A DNA stretch of 64,000 nt from Polytrichum commune. Lineage: Eukaryota > Streptophyta > Polytrichopsida > Polytrichales > Polytrichaceae. Where the stretch lies: the NCBI GenBank assembly GCA_950295325.1, contig OX485809.1:40455081-40519080 (forward strand), in the 5' to 3' direction. The number at the start of each line of letters is the position of its first letter. The first letter of the stretch is position 1. The notes under the pieces were generated by a model. That model was not told the DNA's origin. It worked only from the letters and a program-made list of their open reading frames with translations, and ran no database searches. This document shows positions 25,525 through 36,544 of the stretch, one piece after another. Position numbers and translations under genes: made by a program.

Positions 25525-26415
25525 GGGTTAGTTCACATCATGGACTATGAAGTCGGACCATGGAAGGTGGCCTTTTTCTCATGGTCCGACTTGATGGTCC
25601 AATTTCCATGGTCCGATATATATATATATATATATAATATCAAATTATAAAGTCTTTGGGCTTCTCACTACACTAAATAGGATATTTAGTGTTTGATACA
25701 CTAAATACAAACGCATATACTAAATATCAATAACCATGTGAAAGTAAGTAACACTAAATGTAAATTCAAACACTAAATATCAACTATGGTAATATGTGGA
25801 AGTTACATGTTTGAATTTAGTGCTATGAAAAAAATTAACAACGATAAAAGAATAATTCCAACATATATTCTAACACTAATTGTAAAAAAATTGAAAATTA
25901 GTGTTGAGCAGGGTAGGGTGGTAACAACATTAAATATCATCAAATACTAAATATCCTATTTAGTGTAGGTGTAAACCGAACATGGACCAAAAGGAATGAC
26001 TATGCACCAAAATGTGAATGTGTTGAGTTTTTAAATATATGTCCCAAAAGGAAAGTTTGAAAAACAAAAATCAATTTTGACCATTCTCTTGTCTTCTCTT
26101 GTCTTCTCTTGTCTTCATCTTCTCTTCCCCAAAAAAAATTTCATTCAAAAATTACTATAACAACATTTCTTGTCATGGGCCCTTGCCTTTTTCTACCATA
26201 GCACCTTTTTTGCCTCACTCACTGCAAAACATGTTGGACCATATCAATTTATGATGTAGGCCTTAAAATTTGTCTTTTGAGGATCTCGAACTTCATGGTC
26301 ACTTTGGCATTTTTCCTTGGTGTAAACCAAAATGGTCCCGGGATGAATTCAATAACCAATCACAGATGTTACAAGGCCTTGGGATGACTTCATGGTCCAT
26401 GGTGTAAACAACCCC
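25525..26415. mobile_element. Harbinger-like non-autonomous element, 891 bp, TAA target duplication
   Basis: Inverted ends of about 30 bp: the left begins GGGTTAGTTCACATCATGG, the right reads (in complement) GGGGTTGTTTACACCATGG, and both continue into A(C/T)(T/C)ATGAAGTC. TAA flanks both sides (25522-25524, 26416-26418). There is no transposase ORF inside. A TA microsatellite and a nested MITE lie within, plus a TCTCTTGTCT minisatellite near 26090. Confidence 0.65.
25668..25968. mobile_element. Nested MITE, about 300 bp
   Basis: Inverted termini of about 30 bp: CTACACTAAATAGGATATTT on the left, and AAATATCCTATTTAGTGTAG closing the right. The interior is A+T-rich with further ACTAAAT words. 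The target duplication is unclear. It lies inside the 891-bp Harbinger-like element. Confidence 0.55.
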
Positions 26416-26547
26416 TAAGGTAGATGAGGCTAATTCGGTTAGCCTCCTTAATTGGACACTTATATTTGGCTCGTTATCGGTAGTATAATTGCTTTAATTT
26501 GGTGGGTGAGTAGTACATGGTGCTTTAATTTCCGCCTTGAAGATATT

Positions 26548-26830
26548 CCCTAACATTACCCAACCCAACAGTCATAATTGCATTCCGGTTCTCGAGGCTC
26601 GACAGAGGGGTGTCAGGGGTACTATGTGGGCAACCTGCTCCCAGGCCGGGCCAGCGCCCCAGCATGCAGCCCCGTGCGCCACACTGGCACCGGTTGCCCC
26701 TGTCTCCACGCTGGCACCGGTGCCACGCTGTCTCCCAGTTGCAACGTGTCGCCGGCCGCGCCACGTCCCCATGCCCATCCTCGAGGGTCGCCCATGCTAT
26801 GGCCTCGGGCGCGCCATGGCCTTCAACCAC
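26548..26830 (+). repeat. MULE left terminal inverted repeat
   Basis: GC-rich and complementary to the right end. It contains two copies of a roughly 27-bp unit around CTGGCACCGGTTGCCCC; the right end carries about two more units, so the TIRs differ in length by about 50 bp. Confidence 0.85.
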
Positions 26831-28344
26831 CCATTCATTCAGCCACCTGTTGTGTGTAACCTGCTGCTGCGATGGAGACTCGAAGCTTTTGCCGCAAATT
26901 CTTCTTTGTTTAGGGTACATGCGATTCGAAGGTGATGCTGCTTGCAGGGAAGTTGGTGGTGGTGCTGCTGATCGCACCCAAACTGCGGCTTTTCGAAGAG
27001 CGTGTAACAATCAAGGTGAGTTTGGCCACTTCGAATTCCAAACCCCCGCTTCCCTGTCATTGCAACTTTTGAGTGCGCCGCAAGTTGAATGTGTTTTTGC
27101 AACTTTTGTTTGAGCCGCATGTTGATGATGTGTGCGTTTAGGGATCTGATGTTTTGCTTTAGGCCACCCACTCAGTGTACTTTGTTTTGGGCTTTTTTTG
27201 GGTTTAGGCCAGTCATGTTACACAAGGCATAAATGCATTGTGTATATTGTCATTGCCGCAATCACATACACGTCAATATGATTGTGTGCTCATGTTTTGC
27301 TTTGTTGCCAGGCAGGAGCGACGCCGACCACCAGGGTGCCGCACAAGATTCCTAGCTGGTTTAGGAGCGCAACGTCGAAGGCACGTGGTTACAAGGACCA
27401 TCGAACATCCAAGCATCACGTGGCATAATGTAACATGCCTTTCCTATCTTTATGTTGCAGTTTTCCCTTATTTACCTTTTCTATATGGCAATGTTTTGTG
27501 TTTGGCTAGGGTTTGTTAGGCAGAGTTTCTGGTCTGCTTGTTAGTGCAGTGCTTGTGGTCTGCAAAGTTCAGATCTGTGGCAATCGATCGACCAAATGTT
27601 GTTAGGGGTGTAGTTAGTCTCCGAAGTTAGTCTCCTACGGGTTAGGGTTTGGTGCGGCATGGGTTGTCGCTGTCGCCACGTTGTTTGGGGTGGTCTTCTG
27701 AATGTGACCAACATCTCTATCGCCATGGCCATCTAGTACCATTAAACTTACAGACTCCAGATCTGTGGCAATCGATCGCCCTAAACCTGTTAGGGGCGAC
27801 GTTAGTCTCCGAGTTCAGAAGTCAAGTACTGCAGGTCTACTCTGTGTGCTTCGCGTGTGAGTGCTTCCGAGTCTGCAATGTGCAGAGGTTTAGGGTCATG
27901 AGGTCCAGAGCAGATCTTGCTGCTTTGCTATGCTATGTTGTGCTCTGTGTGGGCGAATCTTACCTGCAAAAATTTTGAGCTTCGAAGGGGTTTAGGGGTG
28001 GGCTGGTAGTTGGAGCGGCCGTTGTTTTTCCACGCAGCCTTGGCCAAGGTTGTGAGGGAGAGTCGGAGAAGGTGAGGAGTTTGAGTCTACCGTGGTGGTC
28101 TTACTTCGTGCTGGTTTAGGGTTTCTGCGGAGGCTTACTTTGAAGGAGTCTTTAGGGTTGGGGAGGTTCACTTGGGGCTGTCAAGGAGGTCGGCAAGGAG
28201 AGGAGTTTGGGGAAGCAGGAATCAGGGTTCAGCTGAGTTCCATCCGACCATAGCATTCTAGTACTCGGGAGCGGGAGATTGCTGAACATTGTGAAGGAGG
28301 CACAGAAGCCGGGGAGATTGGTCAGGGTTTACAAGGAACTGCTT
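26831..28344. other. MULE 5' non-coding region
   Basis: No reliable coding frame. It holds two TGTAACATG motifs (27214-27222 reverse, 27429-27437) and a direct repeat of about 50 bp around GATCTGTGGCAATCGATCG (27572 and 27760). It may contain leader exons of the plus-strand gene. Confidence 0.5.
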
Positions 28345-28391
28345 GGGTAATGTTAGGGAATCCAATTAGGGTAATGTTAGGGTAATGTTAG
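28345..28391 (+). repeat. Internal copies of the MULE terminal tip
   Basis: GGGTAATGTTAG occurs three times (28345-28356, 28369-28380, 28380-28391). It is the exact reverse complement of the left-end tip (CTAACATTACCC), just upstream of the plus-strand gene. Confidence 0.7.
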
Positions 28392-28660
28392 ACAATAATG
28401 TTAGAGCTGCTTCAGCAATGCGCTTGGCATGAAGGCAGAACAGTTTACGGTCAGGAGACTTCAAAGTCACAAGAGTTCACAGTCAGGATAGTTTAGGGGC
28501 AGCATACATCATGTTGGATGTCACAGCACGCAGTCAGAGCAAGGGAATATGAATCTGCAATGACTGCTGCTGATTTTAGTATTGTTTGTAGTGATGTTTA
28601 GGTAAATCATACAGAAGGTTTAACAAAATTTCCTTGGCGCATATTCTGAGTTTGTTGGCC

Positions 28661-31600
28661 ATGGCCGTTGGGGCAGTTGTTCCCCAGGGACACAACTATC
28701 AACACAAGCGCACCTTCATGTCTCTTCCCTGCGCCTCAAACTGCCACCCCAATTCCTTCATGATGGCGCCTCAGTATGCTCTGTTTCGTGCCATTGACCT
28801 CCATTGTGTTGTGCAGACTATGGAAGCCGCTGCAGAGGCAGCGTTTCGTGAAGTGGATGAGGTCACATATTTTGTGAACAGAGACTCGCAAGGTTGGGTG
28901 CAGCAGACTGTCAAGAGGCGGGTGTACATCGAGCTCAAGCTCGAATGTACACGCAATCGATGTCGAGATGGGCATAAGTCGAGGGACGTCTGGTTGTGTG
29001 TCTACTGCAGGTCATATTTCCCAAGCAAGTTGCGCTTGACGGATCATAGGGTGGGGGGTTGCCCATGTGGACCCGTTGACCCAAATGGCGCAAAGTTGGA
29101 GCTCCCGGTCTACCCCAAACTCAAGACAGCAAAGCAAGGTAAAGACCTGAAATCAGCAATCGAACGAGGTGAGCGTTCGGTTTGGGACAATTTGCAAGAT
29201 AATTCAATGTGGCTCGAGCTAAACCCAGAGCTAATGGAGGTAACGTACCCTCCCGCTGGAGCGAGAGTGCAGGTGCGGCGGTTCATGGAGCGCTCCATCG
29301 ACCGATTGAGAGCTTCACATCCAAGGCCGGAGGGTGGGTCGCAATCGGCCCCTAGAGCAGATCGGTCTCCCATACGACGTACCCCACCACCCCCCCTGGA
29401 AGAGGTTGTGGACGTAGGGGATGACGCCACCGATGAGGGGGAACCTCCACTTTCTCGGCCCAAGAAACGAAGTCACGCACGGATGGAGGAGGGCCATCGG
29501 GTTTTCACCTCCACCCGCCAATGGAAGTCTGTGCCAAGGAGACACCACCCGACTCCGCCTCCACAACCTGCCCAACCTGCACCTGCACCGCCTCCCCACC
29601 CCATTAGTGTGAAGCCAATCGCTTCTCGCAGCCCAACCCCAGAGAGGAGGATCATCTTGGCTCCTCCTTCGCCCATTCCACAGGCTGCCCCTACGCCACC
29701 TGTTACCCCTGTTCCCCCCATGCAGGCCGCAAGAGGTGAGCCTGATATTGCAAGTCCTGTTCCCCCCATGCAGGCCTCAAGAAGTGAGCCTGATATTGCA
29801 ACGGTGTTGAAGAAGGAGCGGCAATTCTTCTATGTGCAAGCAGCAGCTGCAGCCCGTGGATCTGTGAGGATGGAAGTCCCCAAACCAGCGTTGAGGCCCC
29901 CAATTCAACCCCCAAGCTTGTTTCATTTAATACCATGTGGTTTGTTGAAATTTGACCTCGAGTGCGGCGACTACCATGCGTTTCAGGAGGAGATTGACAA
30001 TTGGAGGAATGACCCGGCGTATATGGATCGGTTGTTCGCTGCCTATGGTAGATTTTCCTGGCACAAGCATCAGGTAAATGTTCTGTCTTCTCCTAACCTG
30101 GCGCATTGGCTTCAAAGTATATGCGTTGTAACATGCTTCAGGCTATTGTACATGGAAATTTTGAATCTGAAATGGGGTTGTGGTATGGTTTAGGGTGGCC
30201 ACGGTAGTTTGAGCCAGGAAATCAGCAAGTATAGGGCCCTGTAAACTGAATTCTGCCTGAGCTAAGCTTTCAATCAACGTTCACTAGCATTCAAGTAGAT
30301 TTCGTGCTTGCTTATGGTCTTCTAAGATAATGGTCTGTCACACAGCACATGGCTGTAGCATAATAAGTTTGTAACATGGGTTCTATATGTTGACGCAGGC
30401 TAAACCACATGTAACGCCACTAATCACAAAGATCGTCAACGTAGCAATGAGCCAGGTAGATGACGAGGCCGCGCTTCAGTCCGAGATTGGTGGCCTATGC
30501 CACTACGTCCAACACACAGTTGAGGCACGCGAGGTCAACAAACAACGCAAACTGTGGGAGGAAGAGCGGCATGCGAAGATTAACGACATCGTTTCAGGGG
30601 CCATGAAAGAGTGGGACAATGTGCACTACCCCCGTTTACTGGAGGCCACATGGGGGTGGCACCCTTTCTATGCCGCATTCGTTTCTAACCCTTTGAGCCA
30701 AAACTTCAGACCCTCCTACCCTTTGTACCATTCAGTCGTTGAGGGTTTAGGAGTGCATGCGTCCCTCTTGCAACAATCCCATGTTGAGAGAGCTTACCAT
30801 GTGCCTTGGTCCGTGCTTCTCCTTCGTTGCTTCTTGAAATTCTATATCATGGTGCCCCCTCCCCTCTCTCACCCACACAGCGGTGGATCTGTCGGCAACG
30901 TTACGGAGTGGTTGAAGCTCGCCGAAGAAAGCAATGGAGAGGGTGCACGTGCGTGGTATTTGGCCAGATGTTACTTGAAAAATGAGGGTTTCCTTGTGTT
31001 TGCAGATGCCAGGTTTGGGGATTCGTGGCAAGAGTAGGTTGCAGCCGTGGAAGCAGCCTGGATTGAAAAATCCCACACCTCAGTGGTGGGCAGATTTCCG
31101 TAGGTGGTGCAACTCCATCCAGTTCAGGGCATTGCAAGACATGGCGTTTCACTCCAAGTCAGAATGGCTGAACACTTGGGTGATTCGAGATCGTCCCAAC
31201 ACTCACTTACCCCCCCTTGCATGTTACGAGAGTTGGTTACATCATCGGGAAGACTTGGACATTGGCTATGTTCTTGGAAACCCAAGTATTTTGCTGACAT
31301 TTCAACCTTGTAACATATTAATGCACCGCCTTCAACATTCATGTACCCAGCCCCATTAAGCAATTGCATGTGTGCACTCCTTCGCAGATGTCCTCGTCCC
31401 CTCGTTGGAGCGACCCGAGTACATGGAGGAGCTTCGCAACATTGGCAACAACTTTGTGAAAGAGCGTTTGGAGCACTCGGAGGTGCTACCACCAGCCCAT
31501 GCCACACCAGCGCGGGAATCTACGTCTTGCGGCGCGTCCCAGCCATCGTCCCAGCCATGTCCTCAAAGCCCAGCGCATGTTGGGCCGGCATTTCACATCC

Positions 31601-31884
31601 CCATGACCCAGGGAAAGAGCCTGGAGGACTTGCCGAGCCAACTCGATTTTGAGTGGCAAGATTCCGTGTCCCCTAACTCTACAGCTGCCCATGTTACAGC
31701 ACGTAGTCTTGGCGGAGAGTTGGACGTCGTGGGCACTCCCCAGCCTCCCGTTGGAGCATGCGAGGTGGATGTAAACACATTTGGCCAGGTTTCCCAGATT
31801 GCCCGCGAGGCCTGCGTGGATGCCACCAGTCAGCCACATTCTGCCACGACTACGGATGGCATTTCGGATGCATCGCAGATTTAG
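28661..31884 (+). CDS. MULE accessory gene, unknown function (zinc-finger-like, proline-rich)
   Basis: Visible exons: 28661-30073, 30399-~30980, 31006-31309 (or a donor near 31290) and 31388-31884, with GTAAAT and GT donors and AG acceptors. The frame change between the second and third exon (30980-31006) is not resolved: either a splice site I cannot place or a one-base shift. The first exon has CTRNRC, then a CVYC..H..C finger-like cluster within the first ~140 residues. A long proline/arginine-rich linker follows, in which PPMQA(A/S)R(G/S)EPDIA is duplicated. Later exons are acidic and aromatic (EATWGWHPFYAAF, PTPQWWADFRRWC), and the C-terminal exon is Ser/Thr/Pro-rich. No known family was recognised. 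The location inside the MULE, opposite the transposase, suggests a transposition or anti-silencing factor; that is inference. The upstream start is uncertain; ATG 28661 is the first in frame. Confidence 0.55.
30127..30378 (+). promoter_or_regulatory. Two TGTAACATG motifs in the accessory-gene intron
   Basis: Exact 9-mers at 30127-30135 and 30370-30378 inside the 325-nt intron 30074-30398. They belong to the ten-member set spread over the MULE (27214r, 27429, 30127, 30370, 31690r, 32062, 32345, 32935, 34402, 35320r). Confidence 0.5.
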
Positions 31885-32413
31885 GCTTAGGTTACTGTTG
31901 CAATTGCTGCAAGAGACTTAGGGCATGCGTGTGTGTATTCCAGGTTGATGTTTAGCACGGGATGGAAGAAAAACTAAGGATAAGCTATGTTGCAAACTCT
32001 CTGCAAACCATCCAAGCTACGGGTCCCTTGTGATGTAATATGCCGATTGATGTGTAAAAGTTGTAACATGGAATAACATTTCCCCCTTTTATTCACCCAA
32101 TCCCAATACAAAATGCGTTGTTTGTGAAGCATGAAAAGATGTAAAGTATGTTGAAAATGTGTTGCGATGCTCCCGCAGAATGGGAACCCACGTGCACGTC
32201 TAACATGTACTTCCAACTCGCATACACATCAGAACATATACAACAGAACAGGTTACAAGACAAGTCATGCATCAGAACAAGTCATGCACGAAACAAAATG
32301 TGTTTATTAAGCCTACGTTTGAAACTGCGTGAACATATTGGCGATGTAACATGCATGCACACACTACGGGGCCCACACATGCCTGTAAACCTTAATCGGC
32401 CGCTGGTAAGCCT
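31885..32413. other. Intergenic space between convergent MULE genes
   Basis: Holds two TGTAACATG motifs (32062-32070, 32345-32353) and presumed 3' UTRs of the two convergent genes. No coding frame. Confidence 0.5.
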
Positions 32414-32737
32414 TTAGAGGTCCTTGCGGGGGGGGGGTGTGACGATTGGAGCTGGGGTAACCAGCTGCCGCACAACCTCTGCATGTCGGCGCCGCAGTCG
32501 AGCAGTCTGCGCCGGCGAGAGCAACTTTGGAACGGCGCCTGCTGTGGGTGTGAAGACCGAATCCGATCGCTTGGAGGTGTCCACATGGTGCTCTTTGGTG
32601 TAACGCCCTGGCGTCGTTGGAGGCGTGAAGAATTTGTCGTCGCTTGAACCATCTTCAATGGGTCCGATGGCATCGGGGCATCTACAAAGCCATTTCCAAA
32701 CAGACTGGCCAACTTGCGCGACGTCAAAACGGGCCAT
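32414..32737 (-). CDS. Small MULE-encoded protein, 107 aa, unknown
   Basis: The ATG lies in a CCATGG context at 32735-32737; the stop is near 32414. The protein begins MARFDVAQVGQSVWKWL, then a CRCPDAIG stretch, a Thr/Pro/Ser-rich centre, and an Arg-rich helix (AQTARLRRRHAEVVRQL) suited to nucleic-acid or protein contact. A TATA-like box on the same strand (32869-32875) lies about 130 bp upstream. It sits between the accessory gene and the transposase. No family recognised; it could also be a 3' exon of the transposase unit. Confidence 0.45.
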   Translation of the reverse strand: MARFDVAQVGQSVWKWLCRCPDAIGPIEDGSSDDKFFTPPTTPGRYTKEHHVDTSKRSDSVFTPTAGAVPKLLSPAQTARLRRRHAEVVRQLVTPAPIVTPPPRKDL

Positions 32738-32868
32738 GGATGCGGGAAAGTGGGGTATAAAAGAGGAGGGAGATGGTGGAGAGTGCTAATGCTAATGCAA
32801 CCTCTTGCCTAACCATACGAAACTAAAGCGGACGAATGGAACCTGTCTCCTTGAGGGCTGGTCGTGAC

Positions 32869-32875
32869 CTTATAT
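32869..32875 (-). promoter_or_regulatory. TATA-like box
   Basis: TATATAA on the minus strand in the context GGGTATATAAGGTC, about 130 bp before the small MULE gene. Another A+T box, TATAAAAG on the plus strand, lies near 32757. The call is by position and motif only. Confidence 0.35.
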
Positions 32876-32980
32876 ACCCTAGACCTCAACACGTGAACAC
32901 ACGTGTGGCATGTGTCGTAACGTGCATGCCATGTTGTAACATGCCAGTGTTACGACACGTGGTTGACTATCACTAGTTAG

Positions 32981-35787
32981 TTACCGACGTTTGGCCAGAA
33001 AGTCTTTCTTGCGCTTGAGGGACATGTTGCTGCCATCGTTGATGGGCAAGAAATGCAAGTCCACTTGGGAGGGCTCAACCAACCCATGTTTGATCTGAGC
33101 CAACAATGTCTGTTGCTTCCCCCTTACAACGTGCAGGTCTGCCAGGAGGTGCTTCAGCAGGAAAGTATCACCCGTGGCCGCGTCCAAGAACTGTGCTGCG
33201 AGGTTGCAAACATGGGATTCGATGTCTTCATGAGATGGTTGGACACGTTGGTTGCCACTAGCAAGAATGGGTGTGGAGGTGGGCACTGCTGATCCAGTGT
33301 CGTAACAAGCATCTGGAAAATGCACAACAGGGTCCAACATGTTACCACGGCCGCCCTCGGTTGTGCCTGCAAGGGACCCACAGTAACGTGTGATGGTTCC
33401 TTCGGCCAGGCTAGGATGGAGCATCATCAGTACTTTGATCTGATATTTGCAAATGTTTCCCTTGAGCGCCCACACGCAGTCACAACAACCCCACTCACAG
33501 TCTGGGTTGTACACAAAGTACCGTTTAGCTGAGTTTGTCTTGGAGGTTACAATGGCTGGGGCGTCATCCGCAATGGGGAGAGTGACACAACTGTCTGGAA
33601 TTTCTCTCGCTTTCAAAACCGCATTGATAACGAATTGCTCCTGTTTTAAGTTGGGGACGAACCCATGTTGTTTCCTCATTGGCCTGGTACCAATAGTGGG
33701 AGAGGATTTCCTCCGTCAACTCGTATATGACCCAGTCTAGACGACGTCCATACGCTCTTCCTTTTGAGGTACGCAAGGTGGCTTTAAGGTTAGAGTGGTA
33801 GCTATCGATTGCCGCATTTGTGTCCTGCCCAGCATAAGGCAGGTTACGATGCCCCACAATCCACATATTGGTCTTGTCAGCCCATTGTTTGTTGAAATAC
33901 GCCCAAAAATTGGTCACAATGGGGAAGCTATCCATGAGAGCGGAGAGTTGGCGAAGAGCCCAAGGCCCCATTTCATCTCCCTGGGGGCACTTTGTATCGT
34001 ACATAATACGACCCAATCCTTTCAGCACACCAGCCCGGATAGCATGGTCCTTAATTTTTGCCACCGCCTGTTTCAACCATGCACGACGAACATGCCAAAG
34101 GCAAAGAAAGACTTTCACTCCGGGCCATACTGACTGCAACCCTCCGATCTCAGCCTGCGCACAATCTATGATGAAAACATTCAGCATCCAATCCGATTGC
34201 ACTGACACCAATTTCGTCTTGAGCGCCGTCATCCATGGTTCAAGATCGGGTTGCTTGGAACTCGATGTAATAATGTATGTCACGGGCACTCCGTTCAGCC
34301 AGTCATCAAACATCATCAAGGTGTAGAGCGGAAACTGCAATAACAAGGAAAAATAATAACATTACATGCTGGGGGATGGTAGATGTTACAGATAACATCG
34401 TTGTAACATGGAATCTGGCAAAGCAAGTACCTCTAACAGTCTGTAACTTGAGAGTTCATGGAGCATGATAGCAACAAACCTTGTTTTCATTTGTTGCAAA
34501 TGTGGCATCAATGGAGACAGCCTTTTTATGTCCGTGCTTGACCATCATATCTTGTTGCCACGCAGTTTGGATACCTATCGTGAATGGAATGTTGTCGCGT
34601 GTAATAGCGCCGCGAACATGCACGCCAAATTCTTTGTAGTAGAAAACGAGTTGGGGATGTTCTTGCACCCACATGCGAACAAATTTTGCATCGTTGTTGT
34701 CGCGTTTGAAGATCTCTATTGCCAGGCGGTCAGCGACGTTACGGATGTCTTGGTCAGAAATGAAGAAGTCCCTTGTGAGCTCTTCCCCCCTTTCACACAC
34801 CTCAAGGAAGCGTTTCCTATGCTTTGCCATTATTTGCGGGATGGACAAACCCAAACGTAGATGAATCATGATGAATTCCCGAACATGCGGTGAGAGATGG
34901 CTAGAGAATCTGCTTTTATGGCCACTCTTTGTAACGCCATGGCAGAAGATTCCTTCCAAGTTGACATGTTGCATCTGATGGTACGTTACTTCTGCAATCG
35001 AGGGCTCAAGGTATAGTCGTTTGACAACAAAACCACATTGGCAACCCCTTCGTTGCCCAAATCCTCGCATCCTCGCAGACGTGCGAGGACCTAAGTGTCC
35101 CTTTCCATTTAGAACATATTTGCCCTTGGAGTCGAGTTTTCTTTTTTTCTGGTACATTTCCTTTGTAACAACTGGAATGTGCGAGGCATTGTCATTTGGC
35201 CCATACTGGCAGTGATACATGTGGCAGACAACAAGTGCGGCAAGGGAGTATCAGGCACCAAACGCCCATATAAGTTTTTGTGTTGTAACATTGCAACGGG
35301 GAAAATGGAATTGGAATTGCATGTTACAAACACACCTGATGATGTCAGAATAGCTATTCCAACGGGGGAATGCTAGTTTCCCTTGTATGTTCGATGGAGT
35401 GCCTTGGCAAACGAATTTGCAGGGAGCATCAGGGCGGGCCTCCTCACCTTTGAGAAAATCCTGCACTCTTGCCCAAGGTATGTACGCAACCGAAGTTGCT
35501 GCATGAGTCCTGGGGTCACTCCTCCTCCCTTTCAGGCGGATTTGCCTTGCCCACGATAGGTCACTGTGCATGAAGGCTCCCGCTTGAGGTCTCTGGACCA
35601 AACTGAGGAGCCGCTGAAACTCCCCTTTGTGTGCCTCCCGGTATGTAGACTCATAGGAGGGATCCACGGCCAACGGAGTGCGAAGTGTGCGTTCAGTGGC
35701 ATGGTCTCCATCTCGGATAACATCTAGTGCAGTTGACAATTCAGCACAGGATCCCGTTGACGTTGTCTTCTGGAGCACTTCGAGCAC
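32981..35787 (-). pseudogene. MULE transposase (DDE, SWIM zinc finger), interrupted
   Basis: Exon A (35787-34480) opens after a TAG acceptor and ends AACAAG|GTTTGT. Exon B (34334-32981) starts after TTGCAG, and both phases are 0. Exon A has a Cys/His-rich N-terminal zinc domain (CHMYHC..RGCQC..HQMQH) and the first catalytic Asp in SIDATFAT. Exon B has FIIDCAQAE with CLWHVRRAW, the second Asp region of MULE transposases, then TNAAIDSYHSNLK, then a SWIM-like CDC..CKYQ in which the usual His is Tyr. Breaks: an in-frame TGA at 35251-35253 (perhaps in an unannotated intron, since TGTAACATG lies there), and a one-base frame change near 33680, just before the ATGAGGAAACAAC stretch. Expected role: cut-and-paste transposition by binding the terminal repeats. 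Upstream exons beyond 35787 are likely. Confidence 0.75.
34402..34410 (+). promoter_or_regulatory. TGTAACATG motif in the transposase intron
   Basis: Exact 9-mer inside the 145-nt intron 34335-34479 of the transposase gene. Confidence 0.5.
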
Positions 35788-35989
35788 CTACAGCTGGTCG
35801 TGCATGTAACGACGTCCTAACCCAAGTGAGGAGTGACCAAAAAATGAGAAGCAGTGAGGAGAATCCTAAAGCTGGCACAAGGTGGGGAGTGACCAGAAAA
35901 TGGATAGGTTACAGTCAAACAGGCGCGATGGTGTACTGCAGATCTAATATCATATATGGAAAGCACAATGAGTGAGGGCGATTGTTGGG
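35788..35989. other. MULE region upstream of transposase exon A
   Basis: Contains a diverged direct repeat around GAGTGACCA(A/G)AAAATG (35830 and 35888). Probably promoter or leader exons of the transposase gene. Confidence 0.4.
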
Positions 35990-36240
35990 TTCGTCTGCGA
36001 GGATGCAATACAGGAGCAGATTTGCGTTGGGGTCACATCAGTGGCTGCAATAGATGAGCAGATGTGTGTTGGGTTCACATCATTACATGCAAGACAGGAG
36101 CAGATCTGCATTGTTGAGTGCAGATCTGATGAAAGCACAATGTCGACATATACCTTGTCATTACATGCAAGACAGGAGCAGATCTGCATTATTGAGTGCA
36201 GATCTGATGAAAGCACAATGATCTACTTGTCGACATATAC
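35990..36240. repeat. Subterminal tandem repeats of the MULE
   Basis: A unit of about 75 bp, with AAGACAGGAGCAGATCTGCA and GAGTGCAGATCTGATGAAAG, occurs twice in full (36090-36165, 36166-36240). Two shorter variants start near 36000. They lie 300-550 bp inside the right TIR. Confidence 0.65.
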
Positions 36241-36544
36241 CTTCAGTACAAGAAAAGGGAGAGGTCGCATCATTACATTCAAGAGAATCCAGTGCTACAG
36301 AAATGCAGATTGTTTAGTGAATGGGCATGTTGCGATTAATCAGAAGCATGAAAGCAAAGGAACCCCGAAAAGAAACTAGCAATGAGGTGATCTTGTCCTA
36401 AACCCTTGTGCGCATCATTGCTCAAGTGTATCACTCTCCATTGCAGCAAAATTTTGCAGTCTCCACAGAATGAGCAGGTTATAGACAAACATCATGAGTG
36501 GTTCATTGTATGTTTGAAAATACGCGCTCCCCGAGGGCGGCTGG

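Noticed and set aside
26537-27113. Long open frames on both strands at 26.5-27.1 kb
   Set aside because: They run through GC-rich TIR sequence and appear again inverted at 36.5-36.9 kb; open by composition.
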